A stretch of DNA of 9,830 nt from Pyrinomonadaceae bacterium (GCA_018060305.1 JAGOWF010000050.1:1-9830), one strand, 5' to 3'; positions 1-6,866 are shown, numbered from the stretch's first letter. The notes: generated by a model not told the origin, from the letters alone. Translations and numbers: made by a program.

Positions 1-527
1 TCGGAGTGTGAAAATAGCTGGTAAGGCTTCTTGAACTGCGAACTCAGATACTGGGCCTTGGTCAGCGGCTGGACGAGGTTGCCGACATTGCAGACCACGC
101 CGAGATCACCCGTGGCCCACAGGTCGTGGATGCCGTTGTTGACAATGGTCGTGCCGTTAGGCGCGCCTACGTTGCCGAGGTTCGGGTGCAGGCCATACGT
201 CAGGCCGCTGAGGCGCGGCACCGTTATCGGCAGCAGGGAACTCTGCGGTATGGCGAGGCCTTGGGTGTTGCGAGCGGCGCTATATGCGGTGTAATTGCTG
301 ATCGACGAGTCGCTATGGTTAGGGACGACCATATTGTTGCCGTCGTTGCCGCCGGCCCAGAAGCAGAGCACGAGGGCCTTGTAGCTTTCGCCGCCCTCGG
401 TGCTGTCGATCACCCGCTGCGCCATCGCGCTGATCGCTCCGAGGTGATGCATCTGCGTTGCGAGCGAGACCATGCCGAGGGCACAGCCGCCCGACTTTTT
501 CAAAAATTCACGTCTATTTTCTCTCAT
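1..527 (-). CDS. DUF1501 family exported protein (N-terminal 175 residues, cut by window edge)
   Basis: The reading frame starts with ATG at 527 and stays open to base 1, so the C-terminal part lies outside the window. The N-terminus has a twin-arginine-like motif, NRREFLK (R5, R6), followed by a small-residue stretch (GGCALGMVSLA), so export by the Tat route is likely. The next hallmark is LCFWAGGNDGNNMVVP at residues 54-69, typical of the DUF1501 family, whose members have an alkaline-phosphatase/sulfatase-like fold. A late match is PYQLFSHS at 168-175, also characteristic of the family. The biochemical function of DUF1501 proteins is not established. The gene lies directly downstream of a DUF1800 gene, a pairing seen in many Gram-negative phyla. 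The start is fixed by a good Shine-Dalgarno site that overlaps the stop of the upstream gene. No frameshift is seen in the visible part. Confidence 0.93.
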   Translation of the reverse strand, partial: MRENRREFLKKSGGCALGMVSLATQMHHLGAISAMAQRVIDSTEGGESYKALVLCFWAGGNDGNNMVVPNHSDSSISNYTAYSAARNTQGLAIPQSSLLPITVPRLSGLTYGLHPNLGNVGAPNGTTIVNNGIHDLWATGDLGVVCNVGNLVQPLTKAQYLSSQFKKPYQLFSHS

Positions 528-532
528 CTTTA

Positions 533-540
533 TCACCTCT
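533..540 (-). promoter_or_regulatory. Ribosome binding site of the DUF1501 gene, overlapping the DUF1800 stop codon
   Basis: Read on the minus strand, AGAGGTGA is followed by the five-base spacer TAAAG and the ATG at 527. The last three bases, TGA, are the stop codon of the DUF1800 gene. This arrangement fixes the DUF1501 start and suggests translational coupling of the two genes. Confidence 0.8.
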
Positions 541-2836
541 GGACTTGGTATTGCGACGATGTCGCGATCAGGTAAACCGCCTGGCGGACACGGTTCAGGG
601 CTTGCGTGGCCGTCGGCGGACTTGATACGGAAATGGAGTTGATCGCCGTCTGCAGCGTCGTGCGGTTCTGGGCGGTCATCGTGCCGTGAAGCATCCGATT
701 ATTGAGATCGTCGAGCAGCAGATTGTTTGTCGGATCGGCGATGACGAGTGCCTGCAGGTCGCTGAAATCGAATGACGTGCCGTTTGGCGAATCGGGCATC
801 GACACCGCATACGTCGGTGCGGTAAAGACCATGCGGTTAAAGAAATTCGCCCGTGCTATCGATGTTCCGGTCGTCATGATCGCGAATTCCGGGCCGTTTA
901 GCGATGTGCCCGGAATGACGTAATCGGGCGGAAAATAATTGAACACGGTCGGTGACAGGAATGGCACCTGTCCGGCGGCGCTCAACTCACCGCGGCCGCG
1001 GACAAAGTTGCCGTCACTCAAGCCGAGACCGTCGGCCGACTTTACATTGAATGCCCGAGCAAAGTTTGTCATCAACTGGACCGGCTCGCGGAGCTTGCCG
1101 TAATTCGGGTCGGTCTTGGCGTCGCCGCGTGCCTCGGGATCGAGCAGGATGGCCTTGACGACTGCCTTCATATCACCGCGCGTGCCAAAGCCGTTGTCGT
1201 TGAATACACCCGCAATGCGGCTGACATACGCCGGCGACGGGCTGCTCGTGACCATATGCTGGATCAGCAGGCGGCTGATGAACGGGCCGACATTCGGATG
1301 ATTAAAGATATTATCCAATGCCTGAACGATCGACGCATTAGCATACGCTGCCCGCAACGGCACGGTGTTGCACGGTGCCGCGCAGGCCGGGACGTTTGTG
1401 GTCGTTGAGCCCGGATAGCTGAGCAGCGTCTTGGCGTTCAGGTCGTGATTATTCGTGTTGAGCAGCATCGGATCGATGTAGTTCTGCGTGCCCGCGACGA
1501 TATTGGGGCAGTTTGCGGCGTTGTTGCAGAACGTCCATCCTGTCAACACCTTGGTCAGGTCATTGACGTTCGCCTGATCATAGGTCGGCACCGGGCTGCC
1601 CTGGCCGTCGGTCTGAACGGAGCCGTCCTGATTGAGCATAAAGAGACCGACCGTGAACAACTGCATGATCTCGCGGGCATAATTCTCGTTCGGATTGTTT
1701 TTTGTGCTGATCGACATGTCCAGATATTGGCCCATCGTCGGATTAAGCGTCATGCCGCACGACGAGCAGGTATTCAGGCCCGGCGTTGCCGTCGGGACAT
1801 CGAACACTCTAGGGCCCATCAGGTCGCGGAAATTGCCAAAGGCATACTTGCTCAGCACCTTGTGATACTCGACCAAGTGACGGCCCTGCTGAACATCGGC
1901 ACCGGACGTCACCCATATCTGGCTCAATGCCCACGCGACGCGATGCCGCAACTGCGGATCACCGTAAAATGCCTCTTTGATGAACCACGTCTGGGGCTGG
2001 TACATCGTGTAGTGGTCGCGAACACAATTAACAGGGATGTTGTTCTGGCAATCTGACGTGGCTGTTCCGGGCATCAGCGGATATTCCGGATACGGGAAAA
2101 CAGTTCCGGGATAAGGAGCCTCGAATTGCTCTGCAAGCCATGTCCTCAGGCCAATCCTGCGAATTCGGTCATCTAACGCAGCCGTTGGGCCAAATGCGGC
2201 TTGTTCGAGGAATCGTTTCCGGTCGCCGGACCATTTATAGCCGACGTATTCGGGTGCGATCGGAGCCGTTGTGCCAATGGGTGTCGGCTGCGATCCCGGC
2301 GGATCGGCGATCTTGCCGCCCATTGTGCCAAAGCCGAGCCTAACTCTGTTGCTGATCAGGCCGCGCCATGTGACACCGACGAGGATGTCGCCGTCGGCCG
2401 TAGGCGATTCCCAGAATCGGTTCTGGTCGGTCAACTGGACGGTCAACGCATAGATACCGCGGCCCGCGGTCGGATCGGTATATGGCTCGATGCTCAGCAC
2501 CGGGAATGTGTAATTGCGTCCGTTTGCGTGCTCGACATATATGCGAAATGCGTTTGCCCCCTCGCCCTGCATCAGGCTGAGGTTAGTGACAAAGAGCACC
2601 ACGCGCGAATCGGGCCGGAAGGCCTCTTCAGTGGCGGTTTTGATACGCACCTTGCCGAGCCGTTCGGCCGGAATGGCCACGGCCCGCGTCGAGCCCTGCA
2701 TGCTCAGCAGGACGGGCGTTGGCGAATTCGGATTCGGGTCCGTTAAATTCTGGGCCTGGCCAACGATCGCAACGATGGCGATAATTACCGCTGTGACAAG
2801 CATCCGCAATAAATGCTGCGAATATCTACTTTTCAT
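533..2836 (-). CDS. DUF1800 family exported protein
   Basis: This protein has 767 residues. Residues 1-28 form a cleavable signal peptide: a basic start (MKSRYSQHLLR), a hydrophobic core (VTAVIIAIVAIV), and a likely cut after GQAQ. Residues ~55-170 form a separate region containing VTNLSLMQGEGANAFRIYVE and VTWRGLISNRVRLGFG, probably a beta-rich accessory domain. The DUF1800 core runs from ~200 to the end. It shows FLEQAAFGPT (209-218), NENYAREIMQLFTVGL (383-398), VLTGWTF (430-436) and an HPNVGPFISRLLIQHMV block near 513-529. Several cysteines, including CSSC at 357-360, fit disulfides in an exported protein. DUF1800 proteins have no established activity. They commonly sit beside DUF1501 genes, as here. 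The ATG is preceded by a strong Shine-Dalgarno site, which settles the start. The protein is longer than a bare DUF1800 domain because of the N-terminal region. Confidence 0.93.
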   Translation of the reverse strand: MKSRYSQHLLRMLVTAVIIAIVAIVGQAQNLTDPNPNSPTPVLLSMQGSTRAVAIPAERLGKVRIKTATEEAFRPDSRVVLFVTNLSLMQGEGANAFRIYVEHANGRNYTFPVLSIEPYTDPTAGRGIYALTVQLTDQNRFWESPTADGDILVGVTWRGLISNRVRLGFGTMGGKIADPPGSQPTPIGTTAPIAPEYVGYKWSGDRKRFLEQAAFGPTAALDDRIRRIGLRTWLAEQFEAPYPGTVFPYPEYPLMPGTATSDCQNNIPVNCVRDHYTMYQPQTWFIKEAFYGDPQLRHRVAWALSQIWVTSGADVQQGRHLVEYHKVLSKYAFGNFRDLMGPRVFDVPTATPGLNTCSSCGMTLNPTMGQYLDMSISTKNNPNENYAREIMQLFTVGLFMLNQDGSVQTDGQGSPVPTYDQANVNDLTKVLTGWTFCNNAANCPNIVAGTQNYIDPMLLNTNNHDLNAKTLLSYPGSTTTNVPACAAPCNTVPLRAAYANASIVQALDNIFNHPNVGPFISRLLIQHMVTSSPSPAYVSRIAGVFNDNGFGTRGDMKAVVKAILLDPEARGDAKTDPNYGKLREPVQLMTNFARAFNVKSADGLGLSDGNFVRGRGELSAAGQVPFLSPTVFNYFPPDYVIPGTSLNGPEFAIMTTGTSIARANFFNRMVFTAPTYAVSMPDSPNGTSFDFSDLQALVIADPTNNLLLDDLNNRMLHGTMTAQNRTTLQTAINSISVSSPPTATQALNRVRQAVYLIATSSQYQVQR

Positions 2837-2842
2837 ACCTTT

Positions 2843-2848
2843 CCTCCT
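2843..2848 (-). promoter_or_regulatory. Ribosome binding site of the DUF1800 gene
   Basis: On the minus strand this is a perfect AGGAGG, six bases (AAAGGT) before the ATG at 2836. It is the strongest Shine-Dalgarno site in the window. Confidence 0.85.
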
Positions 2849-3082
2849 AAGGCAAATGACGCGTTGTGTTTGTCGAACGATCCCGGCGATACGGTGGAGC
2901 GCTATCGCGGTTCAAACAGTTTATACAAATTCAAATCTACAACATTCCCACAACAAAAAACAATAGTTTCTTTGCTATTTCTAATGCTGTTAGACGTGGC
3001 AGATACTGCGATAGCCGAAAAAAGTAAAGAGGGGCAACGACACGGCCGTCTATGTGGAAGGAACGGGTTCTCTTTTTTCTCC
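2849..3082. other. Gene-free upstream region of the DUF1800 operon
   Basis: This stretch separates the DUF1800 gene from the palindrome array. It holds a possible -10 box and A+T-rich sequence around 2910-2990. No reading frame here has a ribosome binding site or protein-like composition. It probably contains the operon promoter and a 5' untranslated leader of several tens of bases. Confidence 0.5.
2920..2925 (-). promoter_or_regulatory. Possible -10 box for the DUF1800-DUF1501 operon
   Basis: On the minus strand TATAAA lies about 85 bases upstream of the DUF1800 start, in a locally A+T-rich stretch. No convincing -35 box is found at 16-18 bases (GGAATG is the best at 17), so this is only a candidate. 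Confidence 0.25.
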
Positions 3083-3087
3083 CTTAG

Positions 3088-3107
3088 CCACGCCATTTAT
3101 GGCGTGG
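3088..3107. repeat. Palindrome A
   Basis: CCACGCCA, loop TTTA, TGGCGTGG: an eight-base perfect stem that extends by one more A-T pair into the loop. It is the reverse complement of A' at 3416. Confidence 0.85.
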
Positions 3108-3154
3108 TCAGGAACCAAGACACCGGACGAGTTTGTCTGAAAAGTCGTTCTTTC

Positions 3155-3167
3155 GCGGCGGAGCCGC
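3155..3167. repeat. Palindrome B
   Basis: GCGGC, loop GGA, GCCGC: a five-base G+C stem flanked by TTTC on the left and an A-run on the right. It mirrors B' at 3329 with small differences. Confidence 0.75.
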
Positions 3168-3180
3168 AAAAAGATAGTAG

Positions 3181-3199
3181 CCAGACGTGAAACGTCTGG
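3181..3199. repeat. Palindrome C
   Basis: CCAGACGT, loop GAA, ACGTCTGG: an eight-base perfect stem. With its flanks GTAG and AAAG it is a 27-base exact inverted repeat of the C' segment at 3295-3321. Confidence 0.85.
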
Positions 3200-3220
3200 A
3201 AAGATCTCCTCCAAGGCATC

Positions 3221-3237
3221 TCGCCCTGAAGGGGCGA
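3221..3237. repeat. Palindrome D
   Basis: TCGCCC, loop TGAAG, GGGCGA: a six-base stem. It lies opposite unit E across the mirror axis and has the same length and the same loop as the reverse complement of E, but a different stem. Confidence 0.8.
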
Positions 3238-3261
3238 AAGGTCAATGTTTACAGGTGTCTG

Positions 3262-3278
3262 CCGCACCTTCAGTGCGG
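3262..3278. repeat. Palindrome E (mirror partner of D)
   Basis: CCGCAC, loop CTTCA, GTGCGG: a six-base stem. Its reverse complement has the TGAAG loop of D. It matches D at 13 of 17 positions, and the four differences form two compensating base-pair swaps. Confidence 0.8.
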
Positions 3279-3298
3279 AAATCATCGTTCGCAACTTT

Positions 3299-3317
3299 CC
3301 AGACGTTTCACGTCTGG
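3299..3317. repeat. Palindrome C' (inverted copy of C)
   Basis: CCAGACGT, loop TTC, ACGTCTGG: the exact reverse complement of unit C, including four flanking bases on each side. Confidence 0.85.
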
Positions 3318-3328
3318 CTACCGTCTTT

Positions 3329-3343
3329 CGCGGCTCCACCGCG
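3329..3343. repeat. Palindrome B' (inverted copy of B)
   Basis: CGCGG, loop CTCCA, CCGCG: the reverse complement matches the B segment at 13 of 15 positions and sits at the mirrored distance from C'. Confidence 0.75.
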
Positions 3344-3380
3344 TAGAAGCAGACTTTTTAGACATCCTCTACAGAGAGAA

Positions 3381-3396
3381 AGCCCGTTAACGGGCT
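3381..3396. repeat. Palindrome F (no mirror partner)
   Basis: AGCCCGTTAACGGGCT is a perfect 16-base palindrome. It lies in a segment of the right arm that is 25 bases longer than the matching left-arm segment, so it is the one asymmetric unit. Confidence 0.85.
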
Positions 3397-3415
3397 ATGA
3401 GGAAAAAGCACAGTC

Positions 3416-3435
3416 CCACGCCATAAATGGCGTGG
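3416..3435. repeat. Palindrome A' (inverted copy of A)
   Basis: CCACGCCATAAATGGCGTGG is the exact reverse complement of unit A. The identity continues through CTAAG to 3440, giving 25 matching bases. Confidence 0.85.
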
Positions 3436-3577
3436 CTAAGCTAGAACGGAACGCAATGAAGCCAAACCTAAAAGAAATCCATCGCTCTCGGCGTTGTTTG
3501 CGTCTTAACCTCAGCGCCCTCTGTGAAGCGTCTTGGAGTCCTCGCGCAGAACGCTCCAGCAGGCGGCCGCAACATTA

Positions 3578-3608
3578 TTGAACGCGTGGCGGTGTTTTGT
3601 AGTATTAT
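3578..3608 (+). promoter_or_regulatory. Possible promoter of the kinase gene
   Basis: TTGAAC at 3578-3583 and TATTAT at 3603-3608 match -35 and -10 consensus at four and five of six bases. The spacing is 19, slightly long. The boxes lie about 30 bases before the kinase ATG at 3637. From 3441 to here I see no gene or clear structure. Confidence 0.35.
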
Positions 3609-3636
3609 AAGCGTCATTCTCGCATAGGCAGTTGTA

Positions 3637-5304
3637 ATGATCGAGACCGGGACAATCCTCCAGCAGCGTTATCGCATCGACAGACAGATCGGGCAAGGCG
3701 GTATGGGCGCAGTCTATATCGGCACTGACGAACGCTTTGGCAGCGTAGTGGCGATCAAAGAGACGCTGTGCATGGACGATAATTTTCGCAAGGCGATCGA
3801 GCGCGAGGCCCGTCTGCTCAACAGCCTCAAACACAACGCTCTGCCGCGCGTCAGCGATCATTTTGAGGAGCGAGGCAGCCAGTTTCTCGTGATGGAGTAT
3901 ATTCCCGGCGAGGACGTGGCGACCATGCTTGAGGTGGACCACACTCAGTTTTCTGTCGATCAGGTGCTGAAGTGGGCCGATCAATTGCTTGATGCGTTGG
4001 ACTATCTGCATCATCAGGACGTTCCGGTCGTCCACCGCGATATAAAGCCGCAGAACCTGAAGGTCAACTCGCGCGGCGATATTATCCTGCTGGATTTCGG
4101 GCTGGCGAAGGGCAATCCGACCGATGCCGGCCATCAGACTGCGGCAAAGAGTATTTTTGGATATTCGCGCAATTACGCATCACTCGAACAGATACAGGGC
4201 ACCGGCACAGACCCGCGAAGCGATCTGTATTCGCTGGCGGCAACGCTCTATCATCTATTGGCGAATGTCGCGCCCGAAGACGCTCTGACGCGGGCGATGG
4301 CGGTGCTGAGCCAGCGGCCTGATCCGCTCGTTCCTGCGAATCAGATGAACGCAAGTGTCCCTCGTGGTGTCGCCGGAGTCCTGCAAAAAGCGCTTGATCT
4401 GAATGCCGACGGCCGACCGGCGAATGCCACCGAGATGCGGCAAATGCTTCGCGAGAGCGAGAATTACGGCTATTTGGCTGATAATGCGGCTGTCGGGATA
4501 CTTGCCCCGGTGGTTCCGGGCCCAGCCGCGCCGACGATGATCATGCCTGAGGAGACGAGGGCTGCGGCGGCACTTGCCGGTGGAGTTTCTGCATCCACAC
4601 ACCCCGATAACGTATCTCAGGTGACGTCGATCCGGCCCGGGCTCATCGATCAAACCGCGTTCGCTCATGCAGCGACGACCGAAGCTCCCTCGAACGGGCG
4701 CCGCGGCCTTGCGATGGCGGCCGGTATGGCGGTCGTGCTGCTTGTAGGAGCGGCCGCTGCCGGTGGGCTTTATATGATCAAGCCATCTGTATTCGGCCTC
4801 GGAGCGGACGAAAAAGTTGTGGATGTGCCGGTGTCGCCAACCGATACGAATACCGGAGGAGAGGTTTCCGTGACGGGCGGAGATGCGGGGAGCGCGCCGG
4901 ACGGCGGCACGTCGGATCAGACGACTGTGCCGGCAACCGACCCCGGCCGTAGCTCAGATACAAGTCAGATCGATACGACAAAACCTGCAAAGGCCCCCGG
5001 CAACGACCGTCCCGGCAAACAGACAGGAACCGACCAGATGGACGGCGACTTTGAGCAGGATTTCTCGGGGCCGGATGAGATCACCATTACGACAAACGAT
5101 CGAGATGGGACGGTTACGACGAGAAAGGTCACCCCGCCCGACCGGCAGCCGCGCAGCCAGGATCCGGAAGAGTTCATTCCCATTCCGCGCGGGTTTGATC
5201 CGAGTAAGATGACACCCGAACAGCGGCGGATCTTTCAGGATAAGATCTTTCGTCGGGTCGTCAGGCCAAATCTTCCGGCACCGCCGCCTAGGCCAAAGAA
5301 CTGA
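3637..5304 (+). CDS. Transmembrane Ser/Thr protein kinase (Hanks type)
   Basis: This protein has 555 residues. The cytoplasmic kinase domain spans ~13-272. It has the glycine loop GQGGMGAVY (19-27), the ATP-anchoring lysine in VAIKE (K41), the catalytic loop HRDIKPQN (133-140, D135), DFG (153-155) and the activation segment FGYSRNYASLEQ (174-185). The last carries SLEQ where SPEQ is usual but keeps E184; D196 in RSDLYSL also fits. All catalytic residues are present, so it should be active. A linker leads to one transmembrane helix at ~357-381. Residues 382-555 are presumably extracytoplasmic: Thr/Asp/Gly/Pro-rich and disordered-looking, ending in a more conserved-looking MTPEQRRIFQDKIFRRVV stretch and a proline-rich tail. 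No PASTA repeats are seen. The ribosome binding site is weak (AGGCAG). MIETGTILQQRYRI is a normal kinase N-terminus, which supports the start. Substrates cannot be told from the sequence. Confidence 0.93.
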   Translation: MIETGTILQQRYRIDRQIGQGGMGAVYIGTDERFGSVVAIKETLCMDDNFRKAIEREARLLNSLKHNALPRVSDHFEERGSQFLVMEYIPGEDVATMLEVDHTQFSVDQVLKWADQLLDALDYLHHQDVPVVHRDIKPQNLKVNSRGDIILLDFGLAKGNPTDAGHQTAAKSIFGYSRNYASLEQIQGTGTDPRSDLYSLAATLYHLLANVAPEDALTRAMAVLSQRPDPLVPANQMNASVPRGVAGVLQKALDLNADGRPANATEMRQMLRESENYGYLADNAAVGILAPVVPGPAAPTMIMPEETRAAAALAGGVSASTHPDNVSQVTSIRPGLIDQTAFAHAATTEAPSNGRRGLAMAAGMAVVLLVGAAAAGGLYMIKPSVFGLGADEKVVDVPVSPTDTNTGGEVSVTGGDAGSAPDGGTSDQTTVPATDPGRSSDTSQIDTTKPAKAPGNDRPGKQTGTDQMDGDFEQDFSGPDEITITTNDRDGTVTTRKVTPPDRQPRSQDPEEFIPIPRGFDPSKMTPEQRRIFQDKIFRRVVRPNLPAPPPRPKN

Positions 5305-5306
5305 CC

Positions 5307-5954
5307 TCAAACGCTCCCAATAATTTCCTTTAGTTTGCTAGTCCATCGGTCGAGATTTTCGTGCAGCTCGACCGACTCTTCTTCAGTGACGTGGAGGAGC
5401 GGATGATACGTTACGGTGACTCGGCGAAAGATGTGCGGCAATTTCCAACCGCGCGGCCAAACGCGGTTTCCGCCGCCGATCGTGACCGGCAGGATGGGCA
5501 CGCCCGCCTGCAGAGCGATGCGGACCGCGCCGCTTTTGAAGGGCAGAAGCTGGCCGTCCGGTGTCTCGCGGGCCCCTTCGGGAAACACGACCAGAGCGCC
5601 GCCGCTGCGTAACGTGCGTAGTGCCTGCTTCATCGCCCTGATCGTGCCGCCGGTTTCCAGCGACACCGGAAATGCTCCCAGATAGGAAATGAGCGGCCCG
5701 ACAAATCGCCATTCGAACGCCGCGTCCCAGGCCATGAAGCGCATCGGATGTTTGATCGGAATGCCGATCCACCCGGGGTCAATGTAGGTTTGATGGTTTG
5801 CGGCGATAAGATAAGCGCCGCTGTCGCGAGCCGGAATGTGCTCGACTCCGTTAAAGCGGATGAACCAGAGCGGTTTACTGACTGCCCACGTAAGGGCGCG
5901 GGCCAACCAGTTCACAAACCGTGGAGGATCAGTGTCGGTTACAGTTTCCGCCAT
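5307..5954 (-). CDS. PlsC-family 1-acyl-glycerol-3-phosphate acyltransferase-like protein
   Basis: This 215-residue protein is probably membrane-associated and transfers an acyl chain to a lysophospholipid or similar acceptor. The four acyltransferase blocks are visible: NHQTYID (53-59), giving the catalytic H54 and D59; GAFPVSLE (93-100); FPEGARE (124-130); and VPILPVTIGG (152-161). The length suits a compact PlsC. The family also holds enzymes for other acceptors, so the substrate is uncertain. The N-terminal part (LTWAVSKPLWFI) is hydrophobic and could seat the enzyme on the membrane. The gene converges on the kinase gene with two bases between the stop codons. It follows two PilZ genes on the same strand after a 72-base gap. 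No Shine-Dalgarno site precedes the ATG; the bases there are a T-run (TTTTTCTC), which may instead belong to a terminator. Confidence 0.9.
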   Translation of the reverse strand: MAETVTDTDPPRFVNWLARALTWAVSKPLWFIRFNGVEHIPARDSGAYLIAANHQTYIDPGWIGIPIKHPMRFMAWDAAFEWRFVGPLISYLGAFPVSLETGGTIRAMKQALRTLRSGGALVVFPEGARETPDGQLLPFKSGAVRIALQAGVPILPVTIGGGNRVWPRGWKLPHIFRRVTVTYHPLLHVTEEESVELHENLDRWTSKLKEIIGSV

Positions 5955-5960
5955 GAGAAA

Positions 5961-5985
5961 AAGACCCGCTTATCGAACCGGTCTT
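5961..5985 (-). terminator. Weak possible terminator between the PilZ gene and the acyltransferase gene
   Basis: On the minus strand AAGACC and GGTCTT can pair across a 13-base loop, and the stem runs into TTTTTCTC. It lies about 40 bases past the PilZ stop. The stem is short and the loop long, so termination, if any, would be partial. Confidence 0.25.
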
Positions 5986-6026
5986 CTTAGCTTAAACATG
6001 CCGCGTTTCCGCTGCAAAGGCTCACG

Positions 6027-6824
6027 CTAGGCCGCGCTTCGTTGAAGGGCGAGAAGCTTGTCCATTGGAAACTGCGTTCCTTCGAACTCCAGGTGCAGTG
6101 TCGATGTGTCGTTCTCGACATTTTTTCGGTTTCGGACGATCGCGATCGAATAGAAATCAAGGAGCTTGCAGGCGAACTTTACCTTGTCGCCGATGCTGGC
6201 ATTCAGCTTGGTCGTGACTGAGACGCCGCCCGCGCTGATGTTCTTGGTGTAGGTCTCTTCACGCGCGAGCGATTTTTCCTCGCGCTGGATCAATGCGATA
6301 GTGACCGGCATCGCAAGCCACGTGCGTGGCTTCTTGCGTTTGGTAAACTGCGATTCCGATTCGGTGATGGCCCAGAAACCGTCACCCTTCATTCCTGATA
6401 TCCGATAATTCTGGGTCGGGTCAGCCTTAAAGCTCTCGGGTATCTCTTTGCCGATCAAGCCGATCCCTACATGATAGACCGTCTTTCCATCGATGGTTGC
6501 GGCATTGCTGTGCTGCACGATGCCCATTACCTCGTAGAGGTCCAGATCGTCGTCGTATGCACGAAATTCTTTTGGCATCGGCAGCACAAGATTGACGAGC
6601 CGGCCGACTGTGCAACTGCGCGAGAGACTAACCCCTACGCCGTTGCGCGAGACTGTATTAACCTTCGTGACCTCTTTCCAGAGCTGTTCGTCACCCTCGT
6701 TGACCTGAACGATGGTCTTTAGGTCTGTGAGAGCTCGCTCGCTGCGGCGAAGGTCCAAGATCGGTTCCGGATCGACTATCGGCCGTTGAGGTAAGGCCGG
6801 TGGATTAAATTCGATAACACTCAT
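6027..6824 (-). CDS. Double PilZ-domain protein (second paralogue)
   Basis: This protein has 265 residues, no signal peptide and no membrane segment, so it is cytoplasmic. Two PilZ-like domains lie in tandem: one at ~25-125, the other at ~160-255. PilZ domains bind cyclic di-GMP through RxxxR and [D/N]xSxxG. Domain 1 has R26-RSE-R30, but T57-V-S59-R-N-G62, so the acidic/amide residue is missing. Domain 2 has R163-KKP-R167 and N195-I-S197-A-G-G200, both intact. The protein aligns with the neighbouring 268-residue protein. R26, R30, S59 and G62 share the same numbers, and shared stretches include xPMPxxxR (82-88), GFWAITE against GMWHLTE, and LHLEF near the end. The two probably arose by tandem duplication. 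It lies 42 bases downstream of its paralogue. No clear Shine-Dalgarno site precedes the ATG. Its output partner cannot be told. Confidence 0.85.
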   Translation of the reverse strand: MSVIEFNPPALPQRPIVDPEPILDLRRSERALTDLKTIVQVNEGDEQLWKEVTKVNTVSRNGVGVSLSRSCTVGRLVNLVLPMPKEFRAYDDDLDLYEVMGIVQHSNAATIDGKTVYHVGIGLIGKEIPESFKADPTQNYRISGMKGDGFWAITESESQFTKRKKPRTWLAMPVTIALIQREEKSLAREETYTKNISAGGVSVTTKLNASIGDKVKFACKLLDFYSIAIVRNRKNVENDTSTLHLEFEGTQFPMDKLLALQRSAA

Positions 6825-6866
6825 GTTAAATGCCGTTTCGGCCAGTTTGTTTAGGATGTCGAGGGA

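Larger units (their letters stand above)
3083..3440. repeat. Mirrored array of short palindromes (REP/BIME-like)
   Basis: Nine hairpin-forming palindromes of 13-20 bases lie in about 360 bases between two divergent genes. Their order is A-B-C-D-E-C'-B'-F-A', and the right half is the reverse complement of the left half. The axis is at about 3249. Pairs B/B' (outer edges 3155 and 3343), C/C' (3181 and 3317) and a 12-base segment (3135-3146 against 3352-3363, 11 of 12 matching) share this axis. D and E are centred at 3229 and 3270, within one base of mirror positions. Unit C with its flanks is a 27-base perfect inverted repeat (3177-3203 and 3295-3321), and unit A with its flank is a 25-base one (3083-3107 and 3416-3440). 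REP and BIME elements, mobilised by Y1 transposases of the RAYT group, are the nearest known analogue. No such transposase gene is in the window. Confidence 0.85.

Noticed and set aside
1445..2056. A 203-residue open frame on the plus strand inside the DUF1800 gene
   Set aside because: It is the shadow of a real gene, whose family motifs lie on the minus strand. Its composition (His/Arg/Ala-rich) is typical of antisense frames.
2902..3190. Short open frames upstream of the DUF1800 gene
   Set aside because: They lack a start signal, overlap the likely promoter region and have no recognisable sequence.
3083..3440. CRISPR array
   Set aside because: The palindromes differ from one another, alternate in orientation and have uneven spacing. 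There is no constant direct repeat with unique spacers.
3083..3440. Set of simple intrinsic terminators
   Set aside because: The array lies between two divergent gene starts, not after genes, and most stems are not followed by a T-run.
3486..3535. G/C/T-rich stretch reading like degenerate repeated GCGTCTT / CAGCGCCCTCTGTG, reminiscent of dispersed repeats
   Set aside because: No second clear copy is present in the window, so a repeat cannot be supported.
3097..3581. Overlapping open frames across the palindrome array, on both strands, that contain similar peptides (QTFHVWL...SF)
   Set aside because: The peptide similarity comes only from the inverted repeat read on both strands. There is no ribosome binding site and no protein-like composition.
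3511..4134. A 207-residue open frame on the minus strand overlapping the kinase gene start
   Set aside because: It is antisense to the kinase catalytic domain, whose motifs are complete on the plus strand.
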